Shown piece by piece: positions 1 to 7,136 of a DNA stretch of 30,138 nucleotides. The stretch is from assembly GCA_964636225.1 (NCBI GenBank), contig CAZWQM010000016.1:1-30138 (forward strand), given 5' to 3'. This DNA comes from UBA1858 sp964636225. Its GTDB lineage: Bacteria; Pseudomonadota; Gammaproteobacteria; UBA4575. The position numbers were made by a program, and so were the translations under genes. The notes beneath the pieces are model-generated. The model was given only the letters and a program-made list of their open reading frames with translations, was not told where the DNA came from and made no database searches. Numbering within the stretch: position 1 is the stretch's first letter; each line of letters starts with the position of its first letter.

Positions 1-1
1 T

Positions 2-187
2 CCATTCAGTCAAAATGTGGATGTATTACAGGCGCTGGGCATGGCTGGTGGAGCCACTGCATTTGCCGCACTGAATGATATAAAAGTGCTACGCAGACAA
101 TCGGGTCAATTAAAGTATATTGATTTCCGCTATTCGGATATCGAGAAAGGTAAAACTGCAGCAGAATATTATTCTGCAAAGTGGTGA
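2..187 (+). CDS. Polysaccharide export outer membrane protein (Wza/OPX type), C-terminal part, frameshifted near its end
   Basis: Only the 3' end is in the window. The frame opening at base 2 reads on as a typical OPX C-terminal region: a VLQALGMAGG segment, then DIKVLRR and a YSDIEKGK segment, as in the soluble ligand-binding beta-grasp domain of outer-membrane polysaccharide exporters. As written it stops at 185-187 after AAEYYSAKW. From base 165 the next frame gives NIILQSGDTVLVP and a stop at 204-206, which is the ending expected for the family. The sequence therefore looks as if two A residues were lost in the run at 164-166. This is either a real lesion, costing the last strand of the domain, or a sequencing error. 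The gene would export an exopolysaccharide across the outer membrane. A second damaged gene follows immediately, which favours a real, decaying locus. Confidence 0.75.
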   Translation, partial: PFSQNVDVLQALGMAGGATAFAALNDIKVLRRQSGQLKYIDFRYSDIEKGKTAAEYYSAKW

Positions 188-229
188 TACGGTACTCGTT
201 CCTTAAAATTCTATACTAAATATAACAAC

Positions 230-544
230 ATGAACTTAAAACACGCCGTCGTATTCATTTTCATGCTCGTTGGAGCTTTGCTTAGTGTGGCTCATGCCGA
301 TGGCTGGTTTTACCAAACTAGCCTGTCTTCAAATCAGGCAATATAGCTAAAAGCATCGAGTTTCTGGAAAAAAGCCGTTGCCGCAGCTCCCAAAGCAGCC
401 GAGCTACATTACCATTTAGGTATGGCCTATGCGGAACAGGCGGGAACTATCGAAAAAGCAAAGCAGCACTTGAAAATAGCTGTTGATTCTGATGTGGAGT
501 TCGATGGTAAAGAACAGGAGCAGGCTAAGTATAAGTCTTTGTGA
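230..544 (+). pseudogene. Remnant of a secreted TPR-repeat protein interrupted by a stop
   Basis: An ATG at 230 starts a good Sec signal peptide (hydrophobic VVFIFMLVGALLSV, then AHA cleavage) and about 14 further residues before an in-frame TAG at 344-346. The same frame continues without another stop to a TGA at 542-544. That second part encodes one tetratricopeptide repeat (ELHYHLGMAYAEQAGTIEKA, then QHLKIAVDSD) and a typical TPR-protein tail. Signal peptide and last repeat seem to have been brought together by loss of the middle, or the TAG is a point lesion in a short gene. TPR proteins often accompany polysaccharide export genes, which fits the upstream OPX gene. A 38-residue secreted peptide could still be made. 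It ends three bases before the convergent sox gene. Confidence 0.6.
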
Positions 545-547
545 AAA

Positions 548-883
548 TTAGTTGCGCAAGTAGCCGGGTAACAACTGGTTAAGATCCGTTTGTGCCAGGG
601 CTTGCTGGATGCCCTGTCTGGCCTGGAATTCGGCTTCAAGCAAAAGCTGATTGGCCGAGGCATAGTCTTTATTTTTTGAATAGTCCATGGCCCTATTGGA
701 TAGATATCTTGTCTCACGCCATAGACCATTATTTTCGCTGGCTTGATTGATTAACTTTTCAACCAATTGGATGCGTTCATTAAGGCCATGCTGCTCATCC
801 GTGTCGCTGTATGTTGCTGTGCCACTCGCAAGAAGTAGAACAATAGCTATTACATAATATCTGCCGAGCTTGGTTATATACAT
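548..883 (-). CDS. soxK: SoxXA-binding protein-like small periplasmic protein
   Basis: A protein of 111 residues with an N-terminal hydrophobic segment (YYVIAIVLLLASGTATYS) acting as a signal peptide or membrane anchor. The rest is helical and hydrophilic with no cysteines, so it cannot bind haem c. The stretch GLWRETRYLSNRAMDYSKNK followed by DYASANQLLLEAEFQARQG resembles, from memory, the SoxXA-binding protein family (SoxK/SAXB), whose members carry a W-R-[DE]-T motif and an A-rich helical hairpin ending in GxQQA. In green sulfur bacteria SAXB binds SoxXA and stimulates thiosulfate oxidation. Position directly after soxA supports this. Two ATGs lie at 886 and 883. The Shine-Dalgarno AGGAGG at 889-894 is 2 nt from the first and 5 nt from the second, so 883 is preferred. 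The first ATG would overlap the soxA stop as TAATG. Confidence 0.65.
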   Translation of the reverse strand: MYITKLGRYYVIAIVLLLASGTATYSDTDEQHGLNERIQLVEKLINQASENNGLWRETRYLSNRAMDYSKNKDYASANQLLLEAEFQARQGIQQALAQTDLNQLLPGYLRN

Positions 884-885
884 CA

Positions 886-1725
886 TTACCTCCTCACTGA
901 TGGACCATTAATAGCCAAGCCATTATTCATGTGAGTATGGAAATACTCCAGATTGCGGTAGGTTTCGCTCTGTGCCTCAAACGGCGCTGCACGCACTTGT
1001 TCGTTGCAGCCAATATATCTTTTATGCAGAGGACCCAGTGCGCCCCATTTGTTACGATAAGTCGGCCATCCAGTAGTTTGTCCCAGTGCAGGACCAAGTG
1101 ACTCTGTGCGCAATCGTTTTCCAGCATTGTCAAAATGGCAGTGGTAGCAAGCGAAATTAAGTTGTCCGCGGCGGGTAAAATAAAACTTTTTACCTTGCTG
1201 GTATGCCTGAAGCGCCATATCGCTGGGCACGGTGATATTGATTATTTTTCCACGACTCTGATAGGCAATATAAGCAACCAAACTGTTCATTTCTTCGGAC
1301 ATGTAGTCCAGTTCTTCCCTTTCATGTTTCTGCCGACACAGATTAATTGCGTAGGGAACGGTCACGACAGTGTTTAGTTCATCATCCCACTTCGGATACA
1401 GGTGTTTAATGGCGGGCCCGTCCGGAAAGCAGTTACTGTAAATATCTATACTTTCTTCCCATAATGCTTCACCAGTATCAATGTGTATTTCGTAGGGTGG
1501 AAATTCTTCCAGAGCTTCCCAGTTTTCTTTGGCAATTGGATCCAGTGCATAAACGCCGTTGGCAAATTCCTGAAATGGGACATCAGGGAAACGTTTTTTG
1601 TAGTAGTTTTGTATTAGTTTTAAGTCTTTCTGGGGTTCTGAAACTATGTTATCAGCCAAGCATAACCCTGTAATGCCAATCTGAATTGTAAGTATTAGGC
1701 TTAAAAGTTTGATTATTCTGGGCAT
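886..1725 (-). CDS. soxA: SoxA, monohaem cytochrome c subunit of the SoxXA complex
   Basis: SoxXA oxidatively couples thiosulfate to the SoxY carrier cysteine in the periplasm. The 279-residue protein has a Sec signal peptide (residues 1-24, ending GLCLA), one CxxCH haem motif at C193-H197 and the conserved active-site region with GCNEQVRAAPF, in which C240 would be the cysteine haem ligand that becomes persulfurated. The C-terminal NLEYFHTHMNNGLAINGPSV block is diagnostic. The N-terminal haem site of dihaem SoxA is missing; C99 and C130 remain and presumably form the disulfide seen in monohaem SoxA. It follows soxY by 12 bp and touches soxK. soxZ, which usually sits between soxY and soxA, is absent. 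Confidence 0.93.
   Translation of the reverse strand: MPRIIKLLSLILTIQIGITGLCLADNIVSEPQKDLKLIQNYYKKRFPDVPFQEFANGVYALDPIAKENWEALEEFPPYEIHIDTGEALWEESIDIYSNCFPDGPAIKHLYPKWDDELNTVVTVPYAINLCRQKHEREELDYMSEEMNSLVAYIAYQSRGKIINITVPSDMALQAYQQGKKFYFTRRGQLNFACYHCHFDNAGKRLRTESLGPALGQTTGWPTYRNKWGALGPLHKRYIGCNEQVRAAPFEAQSETYRNLEYFHTHMNNGLAINGPSVRR
889..894 (-). promoter_or_regulatory. Strong ribosome binding site for soxK
   Basis: The minus strand reads AGGAGG followed by TAATGATG. It lies inside the end of soxA, so soxK translation is probably coupled to soxA, and its spacing selects the second ATG. Confidence 0.7.
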
Positions 1726-1737
1726 GGAAAATTAACT

Positions 1738-2199
1738 TTAACCTCCACAGCCGCCTATTGTGACTTTAATGCTTTTTGAAGCAGTAAAATACTGATTATC
1801 TGTAGTTGTAACAATGGCGATAATGTTGGATGACTTTGCCATTTTAACGCGCGTGGAAACATAGGCTTCCAATTGTGGGTTGATCTCAAATGATGAGGTC
1901 AGCGGACTGGGGTTGTTATCAACAATGATAGAGATGTTGCTGACGTTCTCGATAGAAGCATCAACACTGACAGGTACCACGGCGCCATTTTCTGCAATTT
2001 CAGGCGCTTTGATGTGTATTGCATCACTTGCTTTCAGTTTGGCGTTGTTGGACAGTCGGGCAATTAGGTCATCTGCAGTGGATTGCTGGAATAATTCTGT
2101 ATCCCATTCAGCAAAGGCATTTTTTAATCCGCCCAGGAGTAAGAACGAAAATGAGGCGATGGATTGTTTGATTAGCGTTCTTCGATTAGTTGTTAACAT
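1738..2199 (-). CDS. soxY: SoxY, thiosulfate-oxidation carrier protein
   Basis: SoxY carries sulfur intermediates on a cysteine at the end of a flexible C-terminal arm, normally as a heterodimer with SoxZ. The 153-residue protein ends in GGCGG, placing the carrier cysteine at C151. The N-terminus has NRRTLIKQ (RR at 6-7) followed by a hydrophobic stretch, consistent with Tat export of the folded SoxYZ pair. The middle is the Ig-like SoxY domain (AENGAVVPVSVDASIENVS). It starts 8 bp after soxX and has an AGGT-type ribosome site. No SoxZ gene follows, so its partner must be encoded elsewhere or this SoxY works alone. Confidence 0.93.
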   Translation of the reverse strand: MLTTNRRTLIKQSIASFSFLLLGGLKNAFAEWDTELFQQSTADDLIARLSNNAKLKASDAIHIKAPEIAENGAVVPVSVDASIENVSNISIIVDNNPSPLTSSFEINPQLEAYVSTRVKMAKSSNIIAIVTTTDNQYFTASKSIKVTIGGCGG

Positions 2200-2207
2200 G
2201 TGGTTAC

Positions 2208-2546
2208 CTATAGTGAATGTATAAAATCAACCACCTGGTCAATTTCATCTTCAGTTAAAATTCGATGTTTTCCAAATGGTGGCATCACTGTATTGGGATT
2301 AAATTGGGTTTCATCCCAAATTCTTTTGCGCAGTAAGTGCCTGTCTGGGTAACGTTGTTGCATGTTGGATAAAACTGGACCAATGTTGCCGGGACTTTCA
2401 CCTCCCTCAATTTGGTGGCAGGCAAGGCAATTACCCTTAGTTCTGTCAAACGCCAGTTGCTTACCGTCGGCATAGGATATGTCTGGCAGGATGAGTAGAA
2501 GATAGAGTAAGCAAATGCTTGTTGTGGCTTTGTTAAGACTTGTCAT
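2208..2546 (-). CDS. soxX: SoxX, small monohaem cytochrome c subunit of SoxXA
   Basis: SoxX transfers electrons from the SoxXA active site. With a start at 2546 the protein has 112 residues, begins with a clear Sec signal peptide (TSICLLYLLLILPDISYA) and carries one CLACH haem motif at residues 40-44. NTVMPPFG further on supplies the distal methionine ligand. An in-frame ATG at 2618 would add 24 residues (basic, ending LLKLGF) before the signal peptide. I prefer 2546 because it places the signal peptide at the N-terminus and because a candidate promoter at 2636-2664 would leave only about a 10-nt leader for the upstream ATG. It is the first gene of the soxXYAK operon. Confidence 0.9.
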   Translation of the reverse strand: MTSLNKATTSICLLYLLLILPDISYADGKQLAFDRTKGNCLACHQIEGGESPGNIGPVLSNMQQRYPDRHLLRKRIWDETQFNPNTVMPPFGKHRILTEDEIDQVVDFIHSL

Positions 2547-2635
2547 AAAACCCAGCTTTAATAGCCTTTTGGCCTTTTTTGTCGGGTATATCGATATCGA
2601 CGAAAGGCGTAAGATCAATTAACTTTACTGGTTCT

Positions 2636-2664
2636 ATAATATCGCGACTCCGAAAACCTATCTA
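2636..2664 (-). promoter_or_regulatory. Candidate sigma-70 promoter of the sox operon
   Basis: The minus strand carries TAGATA (2664-2659) and TATTAT (2641-2636) separated by 17 bp, giving 4/6 and 5/6 matches to the -35 and -10 consensus. A start of transcription near 2629 would leave an 80-nt leader to the soxX start at 2546. The leader holds a perfect palindrome TCGATATCGA at 2591-2600 that could be an operator. Identified by eye only. Confidence 0.4.
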
Positions 2665-2763
2665 GTGATTTGACAGAGCTATCGAAGTATTTCTTTTCGG
2701 TTGACATTCGAATTTTGTTAAAAATTTCATTAGTCTGAGTGCGAATTTTTTTATGCATAATGT

Positions 2764-2790
2764 CCTCAAGCCTATATCCGCGGCTTGAGG
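2764..2790. terminator. Inverted repeat downstream of the long minus-strand operon, possible terminator
   Basis: CCTCAAGCC (2764-2772) and GGCTTGAGG (2782-2790) form a perfect 9-bp stem with a 9-nt loop, 20 bp past the stop of the last gene of the operon. Neither strand has a clean T tract directly after the stem, so it may need Rho or act as an mRNA 3' stabiliser. Confidence 0.4.
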
Positions 2791-2810
2791 AATTTATTGA
2801 TAGCCGTTGA

Positions 2811-5402
2811 TTATTGCATGTGATAATGTTCTGCTATTCTAAAGTGAAGTGACCTTAACTTTTTGTTATTTAAAGTAATATCTCGAGTTTCTGGTGGCTT
2901 CAATAGGTCAGCAAAGTGGTCAATCTGCACGGACTGCAGGTCTTTAGAGTTAAATGAGACGAAAATTACAGGATGTCCATTCCAGTCGGCAGGATTCGTC
3001 CATTGTTCGAGCATAGTGGCCGATTTACCAATAGCGTTTCTGGAGACGATATTGTCTACCTGTCCATCAACGTCATAGAAGCGTAATGCACTTGCTATCG
3101 ACCACTTGCTTAATCCGACTATGAGCGGCTTCTGCCCCGTTTGTTGAATGACTTGTTTTTCAATCAAATCCACTTCCTGGGCGGCCTGCTTCCAGAAATA
3201 ATGATTTGTCATCTCAGTGTTTAGTTTAATAGGTAAGCCGAGTGCAGCATAGTGCAGCATTCCCCCGTACATTAAACAAAGTATTCCCGTGGAATATAAG
3301 GTCAGTTTAGTAAATAACCGCTTGTTAGGATAGTGAGAAGTGGGGCTGAGTGCATAAGCCATCAGAGGAATGGCAATTAACCAAATCGAAGATGTCCAGT
3401 GAAATCTTGGGTAATGGCTTAAGCTGAAGTATATATAAACTGCTAAAGGAAAAAACGTGTAGATTATAAAAAATTGTTTATAAGTACTGATACTGGAAGT
3501 CTGCGTGACTTTATCTGTCACTAATAAAGATAAATTCTTATAGACATTGATTATGAATATAAATATCAGCGGGGAGAGTAAGATTAATAAATGAAGAAAA
3601 ATATAGTGTGTAGAAAACTGCGTGTCACGATCCATTCGGCGCGTAGTCTGAAACAGAAACGAACTCCAGTCATGTTGCATATTCCAATAAATCGTCGGAG
3701 AGAAAACAATAATTGCAGTTAAGCCTGCGATGTAGGGTATTGGTTGCTTCCACCATTGACGTGAGGGTTTGTTGATGCATAGGAATATCACAACGCTGAG
3801 AGCGATTAATCCCATTGAGTATTTTGACAGCATTCCAGCGCCAATACAGAAGCCTAAGCTAATCCATGAGGCGGCATGTGATTCAATGACTATTTTGGCA
3901 ATGAAATATAAACAGGCTCCCCATAAGGTGACCTGTAACGCATCTGTGGTTGCAAGAAAGCCGGTGACAACAGTAAAGGGGATCGTAGCGGCGAGCAGCA
4001 GAGAGATATAAGCAGAAGTTTTGTCAAATACTATTGAGCTGAGACGAAACAGGAAATACATAGTTGCAATACCGCTGCAATATGAGAAAAATCTTACACC
4101 AAATTCATTATCTCCAAACAGGCTGGTGCCTAACCAGATGAGCCAGGCTAATAGGGGAGGATGATCCAGATAACCGATATCTAAGTGCTGTTTGTAATTC
4201 CAGTAATATGCTTCATCAGGAATAAGCTCTGTCGTACCAAGATATAAAAAGCGCAGGACAAGAATAAATCCTGTCGCAGAAATGGCTAACACACGCCAGT
4301 TAATTGAGTTGTACTTAAATTCGTGATGTGCTTCAGCTGGAAAAACGATGAATGAAGCAGCAAAATAATTCACTGCGGTGGCAATCAAAATGCCTGGGTA
4401 TATTGCAAGTGTAGGGCTAATGCCAAATAAATTTATCAACATTGCAAGAACGCCTCCACGAATCGTGAGCGCTATTAACCCGAAATAAACATATTTAATT
4501 GCTTTGGTTAGCCAGCTTATCAACGAGTCATGAGAATATTTAAATGACCATATTGAGTTAAGAAAGTAATTAAACGACGCGGCAATGAAAAAACTACTGA
4601 TATGCGCGCTGCTGACACTCCATTGCCGATTAATGAAAATATGAAAAAACAGGGCATCAATGACAACACCGAGCAGGCCAACAAGCATAAATCGACCTGT
4701 CGTGGCGCCATTGACACGTCCACCACTTAATTCAAGCAAGCGTTGAAAATACTGTATTAACTGCTTTCCAGAAAGTTTGGATTCGCCAAGCACACGGTCG
4801 GTAAACACAATAGGAACCTCGGTGACGCGGAATTTGTCCAAACCGGATGCCAGCATCTCAAGCAGGATTTTGTAGCCGCGAGCATTGGCATCAATATTGG
4901 CAAAGCATTCTCTTTTACAGGCAAAAAAACCGGAAGTGGTGTCTTTAACATCGGTCAACACTCTGGCTGGCAAGCCTCCAAACCAGGATAGAAAACGTCT
5001 GTGTACAGGCCAGTTCGCAATTCCGCCATTTTTGGTATAGCGGCTACCGACAGCAACATCATGTGTCCCATCTACAATGGGTTGCAAAAGGTATGGAACT
5101 CGCTCAACTGGATGACTCAGATCGGCATCCATGACTAAAACATAGTCGGTCTGCGTAGCGTTGAGACCTTCCAGTATAGCTTGGGTTAAATCAGCTGTAC
5201 CCTTACGCTGCAAAACGGAAATCCAGTCATAACGTTGATTCCATTCAGCTATTTTTTTGATAGTACCATCACTAGACTGATCATCAACGAAAAGGATTTT
5301 GAGTGCACAATTATTGATATTCAGTTGAGTCAGACCCTGCAGAAGAGGGTCGATGTTTTCTTCCTCATTCAGAGTAGGAATGATAATTGTCGCGCTGTGC
5401 AT
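2811..5402 (-). CDS. Three-domain membrane glycosyltransferase: GT2 (polyprenyl-phosphate sugar synthase)-GtrA-GT39/ArnT-like
   Basis: 863 residues with three recognisable parts. Residues 1-230 are a GT-A family 2 domain like dolichyl/polyprenyl-phosphate mannosyltransferase (IPTLNEEENI, DDQSSDGT at 40-47, DADLSHP at 92-98, DTTSGFFACKR). Residues 235-355 are a four-helix GtrA-like domain, the presumed flippase of lipid-linked sugars. Residues 365-863 are a polytopic GT-C enzyme of the PMT/ArnT type, with the catalytic acidic motif PDEAYYW at 395-401 in the first periplasmic loop and LDHPPLLAW. One polypeptide could thus make polyprenyl-P-sugar, flip it and transfer the sugar in the periplasm to a lipid or glycan. 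It is the last gene of the sphingolipid/sialic-acid run, 27 bp after the CMAH-like gene. The sugar and acceptor cannot be read from the sequence. Confidence 0.88.
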   Translation of the reverse strand: MHSATIIIPTLNEEENIDPLLQGLTQLNINNCALKILFVDDQSSDGTIKKIAEWNQRYDWISVLQRKGTADLTQAILEGLNATQTDYVLVMDADLSHPVERVPYLLQPIVDGTHDVAVGSRYTKNGGIANWPVHRRFLSWFGGLPARVLTDVKDTTSGFFACKRECFANIDANARGYKILLEMLASGLDKFRVTEVPIVFTDRVLGESKLSGKQLIQYFQRLLELSGGRVNGATTGRFMLVGLLGVVIDALFFHIFINRQWSVSSAHISSFFIAASFNYFLNSIWSFKYSHDSLISWLTKAIKYVYFGLIALTIRGGVLAMLINLFGISPTLAIYPGILIATAVNYFAASFIVFPAEAHHEFKYNSINWRVLAISATGFILVLRFLYLGTTELIPDEAYYWNYKQHLDIGYLDHPPLLAWLIWLGTSLFGDNEFGVRFFSYCSGIATMYFLFRLSSIVFDKTSAYISLLLAATIPFTVVTGFLATTDALQVTLWGACLYFIAKIVIESHAASWISLGFCIGAGMLSKYSMGLIALSVVIFLCINKPSRQWWKQPIPYIAGLTAIIVFSPTIYWNMQHDWSSFLFQTTRRMDRDTQFSTHYIFLHLLILLSPLIFIFIINVYKNLSLLVTDKVTQTSSISTYKQFFIIYTFFPLAVYIYFSLSHYPRFHWTSSIWLIAIPLMAYALSPTSHYPNKRLFTKLTLYSTGILCLMYGGMLHYAALGLPIKLNTEMTNHYFWKQAAQEVDLIEKQVIQQTGQKPLIVGLSKWSIASALRFYDVDGQVDNIVSRNAIGKSATMLEQWTNPADWNGHPVIFVSFNSKDLQSVQIDHFADLLKPPETRDITLNNKKLRSLHFRIAEHYHMQ

Positions 5403-5429
5403 GAGCCGTACAGGGGGATGAATATGAAA

Positions 5430-7103
5430 TTATTTAATATAGACGTTGGAGAAATGATACCAGAAATCCGAGTTGTATACGTCAGGTTTGCGGTGGATTC
5501 TACAGTGGAATCCAATGCTCAATTCTTCCCATGATTTTAAATTTTTAACGACCTGCCAGAGAGAAGCCGCTCTGACTTTAATATGTAACTGTCGCAGCGG
5601 AGTGGAATTCTGCTGGTATTGATGCGTAACCTCATGGTGCGCTGCTAATTCAATCTGCAGCGAATCACTAAAATTAATTATCAAACCCATGTTCAGAGGT
5701 TTGAAATCCGAATCACACGGTAATAAATACAGGATTAGATCATCTTTGAATTGGCAGTTCAAAAAGTATTCTTTCAGTCTGGTTAAAAATTTCTGCTCAT
5801 CGGGCAGAGTCTCACTATCCAAATAATGATTTATGTCATCTGATGAGATGACTTCACGCTCAATTTGCGAGGAACAGGTTTTGATTGCTTGGCTGATGGC
5901 GATTTGATCCGTAGCTATAGGGTTAATTACTATGGTATTGGGATGCTCTTTTTTTACGAGTTTTTCAATCGTTTCAGGAGAATTCTTTTGATTGTTATGT
6001 TTGATGTATTCATCTCTTACAGCGGCTTCAGAAAAGTATCCGGCATAAGGCATATAAGCTCTAGGGTTGGATGAGGTGATGTATTTAATAATTGATTCTT
6101 TTACTGAACGATGTCGCATATGAGTGATCTGTAATTTTTCCTGTTCACTGTAATGATCAAAGCACCAGGGATGTCCAGATGCCCCAGAAGCAAAAGAGGT
6201 GGCTAATAGATCGATATCCACTGGCAATACATAATGGTTAAGCGCAGATGAATCTACAGTTATGAGCGCCTGTTTTTTCCCGTAGCAGAGATATAAACCA
6301 CTATCGTCTCTGAAGTCACCAGACTTTAAAATCGATATGAATATATCGTGATCGCCCAATTTATAAATCTGGTTAAAGGCTAGAGGAATAACATTGGTAA
6401 AGCCGAAGTTTTTTAGAGGGGCTTCGGTAGAGCGAGTTTTGTAATTGGGGACAACAATCGGTATGTCGGGTCGAATTTTTTGTAGTTTAAGCAGTGTCTC
6501 TTCGTGCATATGGTCCGGATGGTTATGTGATATGTATACCAGATCAGCATTCAGTAACTGATCAAATGAATCCACGCTTGGTGCTGGAGAGTGCCACCAG
6601 CCATTCAGAAAACAGGGGCCTTTAAGCCATGGGTCGGTCACTATATTTATATTTCCACAGGTGAATAACAGACTGGCATGAGCTAGAAATCGAATATGCA
6701 GATCATCAGTTTTCTGATGAGAAAAAACTTCTTTGGGAATTCTTAAATGTATTTTAGATTGATGAACAATAATTTCATTTTCTGTAATACTGAAATCGTT
6801 GCGTTTCTTGGTGACATTGACGTTGCAGTAATCAAGTGTGTCCAGATCCAGCTTCCAGCCATGTAGGGGGCATTGGGCGAATTGTTTATTCGCGCAGGGT
6901 TCTAATGTTCCACTGGCATGATCACAAATGCGGGAAATCACCCATTCTACCTGCTTGTCATCCGTCAGTTTAATAATGTGTTCTTCCTGGAAATTTATTC
7001 CGGGATTTAAATTGCCTAGCGCATATCGGCAGTCACTGTTTTGCTGATCGCTGATACTTTTAAACGATCCCAATGCATGAGGTTTTACATATTTTTCATT
7101 CAT
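5430..7103 (-). CDS. CMP-N-acetylneuraminate hydroxylase (CMAH)-like Rieske/metallo-beta-lactamase protein
   Basis: 557 residues with the order and motifs of animal CMP-Neu5Ac hydroxylase, which converts CMP-Neu5Ac to CMP-Neu5Gc. A Rieske [2Fe-2S] domain lies at about 15-115 with C60-x-H62 and C78-PL-H81 (ICDHASGTLEPC, then CPLHGW). A UlaG-like metallo-beta-lactamase domain covers about 135-430, with SHNHPDH at 192-198 giving H193, H195, D197 and H198. Family hallmarks recalled from vertebrate CMAH are present: SFASGASG at 303-310 and PYAGYFSEAAVRDEYIKHN at 352-370, followed by the KN...L..LVKK segment. All four Rieske ligands are intact. It sits in one operon with neuB, neuC and neuA, so CMP-activated sialic acid is the obvious substrate. 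No dedicated electron donor (cytochrome b5 or ferredoxin reductase) is seen nearby. The substrate could also be a related nonulosonate. Confidence 0.87.
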   Translation of the reverse strand: MNEKYVKPHALGSFKSISDQQNSDCRYALGNLNPGINFQEEHIIKLTDDKQVEWVISRICDHASGTLEPCANKQFAQCPLHGWKLDLDTLDYCNVNVTKKRNDFSITENEIIVHQSKIHLRIPKEVFSHQKTDDLHIRFLAHASLLFTCGNINIVTDPWLKGPCFLNGWWHSPAPSVDSFDQLLNADLVYISHNHPDHMHEETLLKLQKIRPDIPIVVPNYKTRSTEAPLKNFGFTNVIPLAFNQIYKLGDHDIFISILKSGDFRDDSGLYLCYGKKQALITVDSSALNHYVLPVDIDLLATSFASGASGHPWCFDHYSEQEKLQITHMRHRSVKESIIKYITSSNPRAYMPYAGYFSEAAVRDEYIKHNNQKNSPETIEKLVKKEHPNTIVINPIATDQIAISQAIKTCSSQIEREVISSDDINHYLDSETLPDEQKFLTRLKEYFLNCQFKDDLILYLLPCDSDFKPLNMGLIINFSDSLQIELAAHHEVTHQYQQNSTPLRQLHIKVRAASLWQVVKNLKSWEELSIGFHCRIHRKPDVYNSDFWYHFSNVYIK

Positions 7104-7136
7104 AGTGGTTTCGTGAGTGTGTTTCGAGTATTTCTG

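Noticed and set aside
2547..2618. Extended SoxX starting at 2618
   Set aside because: It would place 24 mostly basic residues before an otherwise ideal signal peptide and leave almost no leader after the candidate promoter.
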